Below are positions 1-7,709 of a DNA stretch of 64,000 nt, piece by piece. The stretch is from Bacillota bacterium (GTDB lineage: Bacteria; Bacillota; Clostridia; Lachnospirales; Cellulosilyticaceae): assembly GCA_023410675.1 (NCBI GenBank), contig JAEYPM010000095.1, positions 78,273 through 142,272 of the forward strand. Direction: 5' to 3'. The stretch's first letter is position 1. Every line of letters begins with the position of its first letter. Both the position numbers and the translations under genes were made by a program. Below the pieces are notes generated by a model. That model searched no databases. It saw only the letters and a list, made by a program, of their open reading frames with translations, and had not been told where the DNA came from.

Positions 1-1
1 G

Positions 2-571
2 CCTTCATGGGACGAATATCATGAAATTACTGATAGATTGATATTGGAGATTGACCCTAGCTCAAGCTTTGGGACAGGTCAACATGAAACAACAAAACTT
101 TGTATTATGGCACTTGAAGAACGTGTCCATGAACAAGACAATATTTTGGACCTAGGTTGTGGAAGTGGGATTCTTTCGGTGGCGTCATTATTATTAGGTG
201 CAAAGAAGGTAACAAGTATTGACATAGATGAAAATTGTACAAATATTACATTAGAGAATTTCAAGAAAAACAATGTTAAAAAAGAGCAATTTGATATATA
301 TTGTGGTAATATTTTAGAGAGTATAGATCTTCAGAATAATATCGGTTATCATCAATATGATATAGTTGTTGCAAATATTGTAGCGGATGTTATTATTGCA
401 ATGAAGGACATATTGAGCAACTTTTTAAAGCCTAATGGATGTTTAATCGTTTCTGGTATAATAGGTGAAAGACAAGAAGAAGTAGTACAGGCTCTCACCC
501 AAAGTGGATTTTTACTAGAGAAGATCAATGAAATGAATGATTGGGTAGCTATAGAATTCACATTTAGATAG
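2..571 (+). CDS. prmA: Ribosomal protein L11 methyltransferase, 5'-truncated by window edge
   Basis: PrmA uses S-adenosylmethionine to methylate ribosomal protein L11. The window begins inside the gene: the frame is open from base 2 and reads PSWDEYHEIT before the first possible internal start (TTG at 38), so the N-terminal domain lies off the left edge. Visible family motifs are FGTGQHETT, the SAM-binding loop LDLGCGSGILS and the VVANIVADVI segment. The order prmA then rsmE is common in Firmicutes. The C-terminus is odd: the last codons (IEFTFR and stop) lie inside the first unit of a tandem DNA repeat that continues downstream, so the natural end of the protein may have been rewritten by the repeat. 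Identification is firm; the true start cannot be seen. Confidence 0.93.
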   Translation, partial: PSWDEYHEITDRLILEIDPSSSFGTGQHETTKLCIMALEERVHEQDNILDLGCGSGILSVASLLLGAKKVTSIDIDENCTNITLENFKKNNVKKEQFDIYCGNILESIDLQNNIGYHQYDIVVANIVADVIIAMKDILSNFLKPNGCLIVSGIIGERQEEVVQALTQSGFLLEKINEMNDWVAIEFTFR

Positions 572-772
572 ATTAGTATGTAAATTCATCGAGAATTCAC
601 ATTATAAATACTCAGTATGTGAATTCATTGAGAGTTCATATGCTAAATAATGACACTATGTGAACACATTCAAAATTTACATTTATTGAGCTTAGTATAT
701 AATTCATTAAGAATTCATATTATAGATATTTAGTATGAGATTTAATTAAGCATTTGTATTATACAATAAAAG
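551..772. repeat. Tandem array of ~40-bp quasi-palindromic repeats
   Basis: About 5.5 degenerate copies with a 39-41 bp period start at 551, 591, 630, 671, 711 and 750 (last partial). Each copy has the shape GAATTCACAT, about 14 bases, ATGTGAATTC, followed by ATT. Copy 2 (591-629) holds perfect 10-bp arms at 593-602 and 617-626. The first copy lies within the last codons of prmA. Similar single elements occur at 6456-6497, 7211-7235 and 24084-24132. There are no unique spacers, so this is not CRISPR. Confidence 0.8.
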
Positions 773-790
773 ATAAGAAGGAAAATAGAT

Positions 791-1531
791 ATGCCTAAAT
801 TTTTTGTTGATCAATCGCAAATTATAGATCAAGATATTGAGATAATCGGTGATGATGTTAATCATATAAAAAATGTAATGAGGATGAACTTAGGGGACGA
901 AATTACAATTAATGATAGACAAGGGCATGATTATGAGTGTATAATTAATAATATAAGTGTTGATCGTATAAAATGTACTATAAAAAATACTACTGTATCT
1001 CAAAACGAACCTCTAGTCTATACTTGCGTGTTTCAATCTTTTATCAAAGGTGAAAAAATGGATTTTATGATACAAAAAAGTGTAGAAATTGGCGTATCAA
1101 AGATTATACCTATTTTTACCGAACGATGCGTTGTAAAATTAGATGATAAAAAGAGAATTGAGACAAAAATAGGCAGATGGAATAAAATTGCTGAGAGTGC
1201 AGCAAAACAAAGTGGAAGAGGTATTGTACCCATAGTGGACATGCCATTAAGTTATGAAAAGGCAATTAAATATGCAAGTGAAAATTTAGGGAAGTCTTGT
1301 ATACCCTATGAAAAGGAAAATAGCACTACTTTGAAATATTTTTTAACAGAAAACAGCTATTCATCCTTGGGCATCTTTATTGGACCTGAAGGTGGGTTAA
1401 CAGAAGAAGAAATTCAGTTAGCTGTATCATATAATATTAAGCCAGTTACATTAGGAAAAAGGATTTTAAGAAGTGAAACAGCAGGACTAGTTGTTCTTTC
1501 AAATATTATGTATGAAGCGGGTGAAATGTAA
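791..1531 (+). CDS. rsmE: 16S rRNA (uracil-1498-N3)-methyltransferase
   Basis: RsmE methylates N3 of U1498 in 16S rRNA within the assembled 30S subunit, using SAM. The 246-residue length is normal for the family. The SPOUT-fold knot signature is clear: FIGPEGGLTEEEI followed by LGKRILRSETAGLVVLS near the C-terminus, with the PUA-like N-terminal domain beginning PKFFVDQSQI. The ATG at 791 follows an AAGAAGGA ribosome binding site. It lies downstream of prmA, separated by the repeat array, and the next gene begins two bases after its stop, so rsmE and the CheY gene are probably co-transcribed. Confidence 0.95.
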   Translation: MPKFFVDQSQIIDQDIEIIGDDVNHIKNVMRMNLGDEITINDRQGHDYECIINNISVDRIKCTIKNTTVSQNEPLVYTCVFQSFIKGEKMDFMIQKSVEIGVSKIIPIFTERCVVKLDDKKRIETKIGRWNKIAESAAKQSGRGIVPIVDMPLSYEKAIKYASENLGKSCIPYEKENSTTLKYFLTENSYSSLGIFIGPEGGLTEEEIQLAVSYNIKPVTLGKRILRSETAGLVVLSNIMYEAGEM

Positions 1532-1533
1532 AC

Positions 1534-1902
1534 ATGGAAAACTTAAGTTTTTTAGTGGTAGATGACGCCATATTTATGAGAACAATATTAAAGAAAATGT
1601 TAGAAGAGGCTGGTTATAATGTTGTAGGCGAAGCAGGAAATGGAAATCAAGCTATTGAAATGGCACAGAGACTTCAGCCAGATATTATTACTTTAGATAT
1701 TACAATGCCTGAGATGGATGGGATTAAGGCAATAGAGCAAATACTACAAGTAAGTCCAAATTCAAAAATAATTATGTGTTCTGCTATGGGACACCAATCT
1801 AAAGTTGTAGAAGCCGTAAAAGCAGGAGCAAAGGATTTCATAGTAAAGCCATTTGAGAAAAATAGAGTACTTCAAGCGATTAATAATGTCATTAATAGAT
1901 AG
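1534..1902 (+). CDS. cheY: Stand-alone CheY-type response regulator receiver
   Basis: A 122-residue protein that is only a receiver domain. The phosphorylation pocket is complete: acidic pair D10/D11 in VVDDAIFMR, phospho-acceptor D55 in TLDITMPEMDG, S83 in CSAMG and K105 in FIVKPF. These motifs are those of true chemotaxis CheY proteins, which bind the flagellar switch when phosphorylated. There is no output domain and no chemotaxis gene nearby; instead it starts two bases after rsmE and ends in a terminator. It may serve chemotaxis from a distant locus or be an adapter for another kinase. Fold and chemistry are certain; the pathway is inferred. Confidence 0.85.
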   Translation: MENLSFLVVDDAIFMRTILKKMLEEAGYNVVGEAGNGNQAIEMAQRLQPDIITLDITMPEMDGIKAIEQILQVSPNSKIIMCSAMGHQSKVVEAVKAGAKDFIVKPFEKNRVLQAINNVINR

Positions 1903-1907
1903 CAAAG

Positions 1908-1934
1908 TGGAGGAAGTTATTGCCTCCATTTTTT
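1908..1934 (+). terminator. Rho-independent terminator after cheY
   Basis: TGGAGG (1908-1913) pairs with CCTCCA (1923-1928) and is followed by a T-run. It closes the rsmE-cheY unit and separates it from the cysteine desulfurase. Confidence 0.75.
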
Positions 1935-1965
1935 ATGTAGGGATTGTATAGGAAGGAAGAAAAAA

Positions 1966-3132
1966 ATGGATATATATCTAGACAACGCTGCTACGACTAG
2001 ACCTTTAGATAGTGTAATAGATAGGGTAGCACGTGTTATGAAAGATACTTATGGCAATCCATCCTCATTGCATAAAAAAGGAATAGAAGCAGAAAAAATT
2101 TTAAAACAAGCAAAAGAATTATTTGCAAAGCATCTAGGAGCTTTTGAAGAAGAGATCTACTTTACTTCTGGAGGCACGGAAAGTAATAATACAGCTATAT
2201 TGGGGGGCGCCTATGCTTACCAAAGAAATGGGAAAAAAATTATTACATCAGCTATAGAACATGCTTCAGTAAAGGATGTGTTTTCTTATCTGGAAAATAA
2301 TGGGTTTGAGATCGTTGTTATTCCTGTTAATAAAGAAGGATATATTAATGAAGAAATACTGTATGACCAGATTGATAAGCACACAATATTAGTGAGTATC
2401 ATGCATGTGAATAATGAAATAGGAACTGTGCAAGATATTGAAAAAATAGGATATAATATTAAAGATAGGAATAGTAAAACCATATTCCATGTAGATGCTG
2501 TTCAATCCTTTAGCAAAATACCCATTCATGTCAAAAGAGCAAAAATAGATTTATTGTCTTTAAGTGGTCATAAATTTTATGGGCCCAAAGGAATAGGTAT
2601 ACTCTATAAAAACAAGGATGTTTTGATGAAAAGCTTAATCCATGGAGGAGGACAGCAAAAAAATATTCGTTCTGGAACTGAAAATGTTCCTGCTATAGCT
2701 GGTATGGCAGAGGCGTGTGACTATGTATTTACACACTTTAATGAATTGACGCATCACTACCGAGCATGTAAAGATTACTTTATTCATCATTTGTTTCATG
2801 AAATAGAAGATCTGCACATTAATGGACCTAAGAGTGCAGAAGGTGCTCCTCATATTGTCAATATAGGATTTAAGGACATAAAAGCAGAAGTATTGCTTCA
2901 TGCATTAGAACATAACAACATTTATGTATCTTCTGGTTCAGCTTGCTCGTCCAACAAAGCACATGAATTAGGTGTACTAGAAGCTATAGGTAACAAAGGT
3001 GATGATCGTGATAACGCTTTAAGATTTTCTTTTGGAATAGATATTACAGAGCAAGATTTAAATACTGTGATTGATGTTATAAATAAGCAAATTGTATTGC
3101 TTCGAAAATTTAAAGAAGGAGGCAGAAAGTGA
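1966..3132 (+). CDS. Cysteine desulfurase (NifS/IscS family)
   Basis: A PLP enzyme that removes sulfur from cysteine and holds it as a persulfide for transfer to acceptors. It has 388 residues, typical of the class. The PLP lysine is K203 in SLSGHKFYGPKG and the catalytic cysteine is C327 in SSGSACSS. The start MDIYLDNAATTRP is the canonical N-terminus and follows a good ribosome binding site. The stop overlaps the GTG start of thiI by four bases, so the two are translationally coupled. That pairing (as with NifZ-ThiI in Bacillus subtilis) indicates a dedicated sulfur donor for tRNA 4-thiouridine rather than for Fe-S clusters. Family certain, partner inferred from context. Confidence 0.95.
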   Translation: MDIYLDNAATTRPLDSVIDRVARVMKDTYGNPSSLHKKGIEAEKILKQAKELFAKHLGAFEEEIYFTSGGTESNNTAILGGAYAYQRNGKKIITSAIEHASVKDVFSYLENNGFEIVVIPVNKEGYINEEILYDQIDKHTILVSIMHVNNEIGTVQDIEKIGYNIKDRNSKTIFHVDAVQSFSKIPIHVKRAKIDLLSLSGHKFYGPKGIGILYKNKDVLMKSLIHGGGQQKNIRSGTENVPAIAGMAEACDYVFTHFNELTHHYRACKDYFIHHLFHEIEDLHINGPKSAEGAPHIVNIGFKDIKAEVLLHALEHNNIYVSSGSACSSNKAHELGVLEAIGNKGDDRDNALRFSFGIDITEQDLNTVIDVINKQIVLLRKFKEGGRK

Positions 3133-4307
3133 GAAATGTTTTTTTAGTAAAATATGGGGAGATTGGTATCAAAGGGAAAAATCGTTTTATATTTGAAAAT
3201 CATTTAGTAGATACAATAAAAAATAATCTTAAGGATATCGGTAGTTTCCATGTTTTTAAAGATCAAGGAAGAATAATGATTCATCCAGATTGTGATATAT
3301 TGCATAAAGAATTAATTATACAGAAGCTAACTAAAATATTTGGAATAGTTGCTGTTGCTGAGGGGACAATGGAAGAAGAAGTTTCGATGGAAGCTATTAA
3401 AAAACTTTCTTTAGAGCATATGAAGACGCTGTGTAAAGATAAAACAGTATCTTTTAAGGTACAAGCGAGACGTTCGGATAAGAAATTTCCATTAAACTCT
3501 ATGGAAATTAGTGCTCAAATTGGAGAATATATTTTAGATGAACTCGGTGATAAAGTCTTCGTGGATGTTCATAATCCAGAGATACTCCTTTCAATAGAAC
3601 TTAGAAAAGGGACTTATGTATATTCAACCATCTATAAGGGAACAGGTGGTATGCCTTATGGAACGAATGGGAAGGCAACTTTACTTTTGTCAGGAGGCAT
3701 AGATAGCCCTGTAGCAGGGTGGATGATAGCAAAAAGAGGCGTAATCATAGACGCAGTATATTTCCATAGTCCGCCTTATACAAGTGAAAGAGCTAAAGAA
3801 AAGGTGATTGATTTAGCAAAAAAAATAGCTTTATATACAGGAAGTTTTAATGTGTATATAGTTCCATTTACAGATATCCAAATGCAAATTTATCAAAAGT
3901 GCCCTCATGAGCAAATCACTCTAATTATGCGCCGTATCATGATGCGTATAGCAGATAAAATAGCAAAAGCAAATGGTAGCATGGCATTAATTACAGGTGA
4001 AAGCATAGGACAAGTAGCAAGTCAAACCATGCAAAGCTTAGTCGTAACAGATAATGTAACGAATATGCCTGTTTTTAGACCACTTATTGGATTTGATAAA
4101 GAAGAAATTGTTCAACTAGCAAAGAAAATAGATACTTTTGAAACATCTATCTTACCTTATGAGGACTGTTGTACAATATTTGTTCCAAAACATCCAGAAA
4201 CGAAACCAAGAATAGATAGTATTATGCGATCAGAAAGAGTACTAGAAGATACATTAGAAGATATGATTGAAGAAGCTATTTCAAATGCAGAAATAACTAA
4301 AGTGTAA
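3129..4307 (+). CDS. thiI: tRNA 4-thiouridine synthetase ThiI
   Basis: ThiI adenylates uridine 8 of tRNA and, with persulfide sulfur, forms 4-thiouridine; in some bacteria it also serves thiamine synthesis. The 392-residue protein has the N-terminal ferredoxin-like and THUMP domains (MRNVFLVKYGEIGIKGKNR at the start) and the PP-loop LLSGGIDSPVAGWM near residue 185. The cysteine region EDCCTIFVPKHP is present. There is no C-terminal rhodanese domain, the usual Gram-positive form, so the upstream desulfurase should deliver sulfur directly. The GTG start overlaps the desulfurase stop by four bases. It ends before a strong bidirectional hairpin. Confidence 0.95.
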   Translation: MRNVFLVKYGEIGIKGKNRFIFENHLVDTIKNNLKDIGSFHVFKDQGRIMIHPDCDILHKELIIQKLTKIFGIVAVAEGTMEEEVSMEAIKKLSLEHMKTLCKDKTVSFKVQARRSDKKFPLNSMEISAQIGEYILDELGDKVFVDVHNPEILLSIELRKGTYVYSTIYKGTGGMPYGTNGKATLLLSGGIDSPVAGWMIAKRGVIIDAVYFHSPPYTSERAKEKVIDLAKKIALYTGSFNVYIVPFTDIQMQIYQKCPHEQITLIMRRIMMRIADKIAKANGSMALITGESIGQVASQTMQSLVVTDNVTNMPVFRPLIGFDKEEIVQLAKKIDTFETSILPYEDCCTIFVPKHPETKPRIDSIMRSERVLEDTLEDMIEEAISNAEITKV

Positions 4308-4363
4308 AATGAACATAGTACTAAATATAAGGGGTATAACTTAAAGTTTAAAATCAAAATTCT

Positions 4364-4395
4364 GTATAAGCCCATATAGTGATATGGGCTTATAC
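4364..4395. terminator. Bidirectional hairpin between thiI and the HPr-like gene
   Basis: A perfect 14-bp stem (4364-4377 with 4382-4395, loop AGTG) lies between two convergent genes. The side read after the minus-strand gene is T-rich, so termination is more convincing in that direction. Confidence 0.75.
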
Positions 4396-4398
4396 GAA

Positions 4399-4632
4399 CT
4401 ACGCAACAATAAAATCTTTTAAGTTATCAATTAGTTCTTGTGAATTATCATCATTATGGATGTCAAGTCTAAGTGTAGTACTTAAGTCTAGACTAAATAT
4501 GCCCATAATAGATTTTGCATCAATGATATAACGCCCTGATGACAAATCAAAGTCACCATCATATTGACTAATGATATTAACAAAAGTTTTAACCTTTTCA
4601 ATTGAGTTTAATGAGATATTAACAGATTTCAT
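4399..4632 (-). CDS. HPr-like protein lacking the catalytic histidine
   Basis: A 77-residue protein with the HPr fold signature, including KSIMGIFSLDLS, which matches the Ser-46 region of phosphocarrier HPr. The N-terminal part reads MKSVNISLNSIEKVK and has no histidine where the catalytic His-15 should be, so it cannot carry phosphate in the PTS. It resembles the His-less Crh protein of Bacillus in this respect. The ATG at 4632 is chosen because AAGGAAGG lies six bases upstream; a longer frame starting at 4695 would cover the promoter itself. The gene is monocistronic, divergent from mtaB, and ends at the hairpin shared with thiI. A regulatory role is inference. Confidence 0.8.
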   Translation of the reverse strand: MKSVNISLNSIEKVKTFVNIISQYDGDFDLSSGRYIIDAKSIMGIFSLDLSTTLRLDIHNDDNSQELIDNLKDFIVA

Positions 4633-4657
4633 ATTATCCTTCCTTACCAAATGTTTT

Positions 4658-4695
4658 ATGATATATATCATATAGTTACTCCTAATTATTGTCAA
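4658..4695 (-). promoter_or_regulatory. Sigma-A-type promoter with overlapping palindrome for the HPr-like gene
   Basis: On the minus strand TTGACA (4695-4690), 17 bases, then TATGAT (4672-4667). A perfect 14-bp palindrome ATGATATATATCAT (4658-4671) covers the -10 element and could be an operator. Seen directly; function inferred. Confidence 0.6.
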
Positions 4696-4714
4696 TACGA
4701 AAGAGGTGTAATAT

Positions 4715-6016
4715 TTGAATAAAGCGGCTTTTTATACGCTTGGATGCAAAGTGAATCAATATGATACAGAAGCAGTTATGGAATCTTTTATAAAAAGTGG
4801 ATATGAGATAGTAGAATTCCATGAATATGCAGATGTATATGTTGTAAATACTTGTACTGTAACCCATTTAAGTGATAGAAAATGCAGACAAATGTTAAGA
4901 AAAACAAAAAAAATCAATCCAAATAGTATTTTAGTAGCAATGGGCTGTTATGCACAAGCAGCAAAAGATAATCTGAAGGAACAAATTGAAGAAGTTAATA
5001 TTGTAGTTGGTACAGATCATAGAAATAAAATAATAGAACTTGTTGAAGAGTATAATAAGCAAAAAAAGCAATATACTAATATCGTAACAGATATTATGGA
5101 TGTATATGAGTTTGAAGAATTACAAGTATCTACAATGAGTGAAAGAACAAGAGTATATCTTAAAATACAAGAAGGCTGTAACAATTATTGTGCTTATTGT
5201 ATCATCCCCTATGTACGTGGCCGTATTAGAAGCAGAAAAATTGATAACATTATTGACGAGGCAAATAGACTAGCGGATTCTGGCTTTAAAGAAATTGTAC
5301 TTACAGGAATACATGTGGCTTCTTATGGTAAAGATTTAAATAATATTAGTCTTATAGATGTAATAAGACGTATTCATGATATTGAAGGTATCGAACGCAT
5401 TAGAATGAGTTCAATAGAGCCCAACCTGATTACTAAATATTTTGTAGAAACCATAAAAAGCATGCCCAAATTGTGCCATCATTTTCATTTGTCCCTTCAA
5501 AGTGGTAGTGATAGCGTTTTAAAGCGAATGAATAGAAAGTATAACTTAGATGAATATAGGCAAAGTGTTAATCGATTAAGAAGCATATGGGAAGATGTTG
5601 CTATTACTACAGATATTATTGTAGGATTCCCAGGTGAAACAGACAGTGAATTTAATGAAACCTTGTCATTTGTGCAGGAGATAGCATTCTCACAGATTCA
5701 TATTTTCCCATTTTCACCTAGAGAGGGAACCCCTGCAGCAAGAATGAAAGATCAAATAACGCCTACTATAAAGACAATGCGAGCTAAAAAACTATCAAGC
5801 CTAGAAAAAAAATTAAGAAAAGCATTTTTAAATAAGCACATAGGGAAAAAACTACATGTACTATTTGAAATGTATGAATCAGATATGCTTACAGGATATA
5901 CAAGTAACTACTTGAAATTTCAAACAGCTTGCACAGATCATTTAGAAAATAAGATTTGCCAGGTTATAGTAGATAAAGTTGAAAATAATAATTTAATAGG
6001 ACATATTATTGACTAA
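4715..6016 (+). CDS. mtaB: tRNA threonylcarbamoyladenosine (t6A37) methylthiotransferase
   Basis: MtaB is a radical-SAM enzyme that adds a methylthio group to t6A at position 37 of tRNAs reading ANN codons. The 433-residue protein has the N-terminal cluster cysteines C11, C47 and C78 and the radical-SAM motif CNNYCAYC (C155, C159, C162). The opening AAFYTLGCKVNQYDTE is characteristic of MtaB rather than MiaB or RimO. A degenerate TRAM-like tail follows. The start is TTG at 4715, preceded by AAAGAGGTG at suitable spacing. It is divergent from the HPr-like gene and not obviously in an operon. Confidence 0.93.
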   Translation: MNKAAFYTLGCKVNQYDTEAVMESFIKSGYEIVEFHEYADVYVVNTCTVTHLSDRKCRQMLRKTKKINPNSILVAMGCYAQAAKDNLKEQIEEVNIVVGTDHRNKIIELVEEYNKQKKQYTNIVTDIMDVYEFEELQVSTMSERTRVYLKIQEGCNNYCAYCIIPYVRGRIRSRKIDNIIDEANRLADSGFKEIVLTGIHVASYGKDLNNISLIDVIRRIHDIEGIERIRMSSIEPNLITKYFVETIKSMPKLCHHFHLSLQSGSDSVLKRMNRKYNLDEYRQSVNRLRSIWEDVAITTDIIVGFPGETDSEFNETLSFVQEIAFSQIHIFPFSPREGTPAARMKDQITPTIKTMRAKKLSSLEKKLRKAFLNKHIGKKLHVLFEMYESDMLTGYTSNYLKFQTACTDHLENKICQVIVDKVENNNLIGHIID

Positions 6017-6032
6017 TAATTTTATTTAGTAA

Positions 6033-6061
6033 TTGCATATAATTTTATATTGTATTATCAT
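6033..6061 (+). promoter_or_regulatory. Candidate sigma-A promoter for ireB
   Basis: TTGCAT (6033-6038), 17 bases, TATCAT (6056-6061), about 40 bases before the ireB start. A pattern match only. Confidence 0.45.
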
Positions 6062-6101
6062 ATATTTAAAAGATTAGCGTGAGTATTGGAAGGTGAGAAA
6101 A

Positions 6102-6353
6102 ATGAGTGGTATGAATGAAACTATGCAATTTCATTTAGATAATATTGAAAAAAGTTCAACGAAAGAAATACTGACAGATGTTTATATTGCCTTAAAAGAA
6201 AAGGGATATAACCCCATCAATCAGATAGTTGGCTATATTATGTCTGGAGACCCAACATATATTACAAGTTATAACGGTGCGAGAAACAAAATAAGAAAGC
6301 TTGAAAGAGATGAAATTTTAGAAGAGCTTGTTGCCTGTTATTTAAAACAATAG
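6102..6353 (+). CDS. ireB: IreB family regulatory phosphoprotein (DUF965)
   Basis: An 83-residue protein of the IreB family. In Enterococcus IreB is phosphorylated by the PASTA kinase IreK and modulates cephalosporin resistance; elsewhere its role is less clear. The run TMQFHLDNIEKSS and the core EKGYNPINQIVGYIMSGDPTYITSY are family hallmarks. The ATG at 6102 is chosen because GGAAGGTG lies six bases before it; a GTG at 6093 is inside that binding site. The order ireB-ruvX-DUF1292 is conserved across Firmicutes (yrzL-yrrK-yrzB in B. subtilis). A terminator directly after it suggests ruvX is at least partly expressed separately. Confidence 0.92.
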   Translation: MSGMNETMQFHLDNIEKSSTKEILTDVYIALKEKGYNPINQIVGYIMSGDPTYITSYNGARNKIRKLERDEILEELVACYLKQ

Positions 6354-6362
6354 TAAACGTTG

Positions 6363-6391
6363 GCTGTAGATACATCATTCTGCAGCTTTTT
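6363..6391 (+). terminator. Terminator after ireB
   Basis: GCTGTAG (6363-6369) pairs with CTGCAGC (6380-6386) with one G-U pair, followed by TTTTT. It separates ireB from ruvX. Confidence 0.6.
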
Positions 6392-6455
6392 ACTTGAATT
6401 AGAGAAACAACTAAGCTATTTAACTTATTTAGTTATTAAATGTTGTTTCTGCCAA

Positions 6456-6497
6456 TGAATTCACAGAGCGTAACTGAAAGTTCATAATGTGAATTCA
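6456..6497. repeat. Dispersed GAATTCACA/TGTGAATTC inverted repeat upstream of ruvX
   Basis: Arms TGAATTCACA (6456-6465) and TGTGAATTCA (6488-6497) flank a 22-base loop that begins GAGCGTAA and ends CATAA, similar to the loop of the 24084-24132 copy. It lies in the ruvX leader, ending 19 bases before the start codon. Confidence 0.65.
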
Positions 6498-6515
6498 ATA
6501 TATAGGGGGATAATA

Positions 6516-6935
6516 TTGAGGATACTAGGCTTAGATTATGGAACAAAAACAACAGGAGTTGCTGTAAGTGATCCACTGGGATGGACAGCACAAGGATTAG
6601 AGATCATAAGAAGGAATGACGAGAATAGTTTAAAAGATACTATAAATAGAATATCTGAATTATGCAAACAGTATCAAATTCAGAAGATCGTTCTTGGCCT
6701 TCCTAAAAATATGAATAATACTATTGGTGAAAGAGGTGAAAAAACAATACAATTCAAAGAAAAACTAGAAAAGAAAGTAGAAGTTCCAGTAGTTCTTTGG
6801 GATGAACGACTGACTACTGTAGCTGCAGAAAACATGTTAATTAGTGCGGACATTAGCAGACAAAAAAGGAAGAAGGTAATAGATAAGATTGCAGCTGCAC
6901 TTATATTGCAAAACTATCTAGATGCCCAAAATTAA
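6516..6935 (+). CDS. ruvX: Putative pre-16S rRNA nuclease / Holliday-junction resolvase-like YqgF
   Basis: RNase H-fold protein of the YqgF family, implicated in maturing the 5' end of 16S rRNA. The start is TTG at 6516, preceded by AGGGGG, giving 139 residues, the usual length; a GTG at 6489 would place the start inside the repeat element. The opening RILGLDYGTKTTGVAVSDPLG carries the conserved aspartate of the RNase H fold. VLWDERLTTVAAENML and the closing KIDKIAAALILQNYLD-type segment complete the signature. It is followed closely by the DUF1292 gene, as in many Firmicutes. Confidence 0.92.
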   Translation: MRILGLDYGTKTTGVAVSDPLGWTAQGLEIIRRNDENSLKDTINRISELCKQYQIQKIVLGLPKNMNNTIGERGEKTIQFKEKLEKKVEVPVVLWDERLTTVAAENMLISADISRQKRKKVIDKIAAALILQNYLDAQN

Positions 6936-6947
6936 AAGGGGAAGTAT

Positions 6948-7193
6948 ATGGAAAAAATAACTTTTTATGACGAGAGCAATGACCAGCCAATTTTATTTGA
7001 AGTAGTTGACGAGGCAATAATTGATGGACAAAAATATATATTGGTAGTAGATGAAGAAGAAATAGCTGCTATATTAAAAGAAATAGAGCAAGACAATGAT
7101 GAAACTACTTATGCACTTATTGAAGATGATGAAGAATTTAAAAGGATAGCTGTGCATTTTATGAGTAGCGAGGATTATGATATAGAAGTTTAG
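6948..7193 (+). CDS. DUF1292 family protein (YrzB-like)
   Basis: A small acidic 81-residue protein of the DUF1292 family, with the typical start EKITFYDESNDQPILFEVVDEA and an acidic, aspartate/glutamate-rich tail. No function is established for the family. It follows ruvX by 12 bases with an AAAGGGGA ribosome binding site, keeping the conserved ireB-ruvX-DUF1292 order. Recognition rests on composition, size and synteny. Confidence 0.85.
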   Translation: MEKITFYDESNDQPILFEVVDEAIIDGQKYILVVDEEEIAAILKEIEQDNDETTYALIEDDEEFKRIAVHFMSSEDYDIEV

Positions 7194-7210
7194 CAAAATT
7201 CATCTAATAA

Positions 7211-7235
7211 AAATTCATATAGATATCTTATGAGG
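7211..7235. repeat. Degenerate half copy of the 40-bp repeat family
   Basis: AATTCATAT, AGATAT and TATGAGG occur in the same order as in the copy at 711-749 with a small deletion. It lies just upstream of the Fur-family gene. Similarity is by eye and could be chance in AT-rich DNA. Confidence 0.35.
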
Positions 7236-7252
7236 TAAGAGAGGCGAATTTA

Positions 7253-7693
7253 TTGATTAATTCACTATTTGAAGAACGATTAAAAAAAATGGGCTGTAAG
7301 CTTACCATGCAGCGTAGATGGGTTTTGGATATTATTCTCGAAAATCAAAATAAGCACTTGACTACTGAAGAAATTTATTCAGAGGCTAAGAAAAAACACC
7401 CAGAAATTGGACTTGCTACAGTATATAGAACCATGCAGCTCTTTGAAGAAATGAGAATCATAGATAGAATCAATTTTGATGATGGATTTAGTAGATTCGA
7501 ACTTAATGTGAATGGAGAGAATCATCACCATCATCATTTAATATGTGAAAAGTGTAATAAGGTGTTTGAAGTAGCAGATGATTTGCTTACAGAAATAGAA
7601 AATGAAATAGAACAAAAATATAAGTTTAAAGTAAATAATCACAATGTTTTATTTTACGGATGTTGTGAAAAATGTGCCAAAAATATTAAATGA
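7253..7693 (+). CDS. Fur-family transcriptional regulator
   Basis: A 146-residue metalloregulator with an N-terminal winged helix (EIGLATVYRTMQLFEEM is the recognition-helix signature) and a C-terminal metal-binding dimerisation domain. The HHHHH stretch at 91-95 precedes C98/C101 (CEKC), and C138/C141 form the second CxxC pair of the structural zinc site. The sequence alone does not separate Fur from PerR or Zur. The TTG start at 7253 follows GAGAGGCG. The stop lies 16 bases before the RNase J start, so the two may share a transcript. Confidence 0.9.
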   Translation: MINSLFEERLKKMGCKLTMQRRWVLDIILENQNKHLTTEEIYSEAKKKHPEIGLATVYRTMQLFEEMRIIDRINFDDGFSRFELNVNGENHHHHHLICEKCNKVFEVADDLLTEIENEIEQKYKFKVNNHNVLFYGCCEKCAKNIK

Positions 7694-7709
7694 AATTGGA
7701 GGTGTGATT

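Noticed and set aside
551..772. CRISPR-like array
   Set aside because: The copies are contiguous and degenerate, with no unique spacers and no cas genes nearby.
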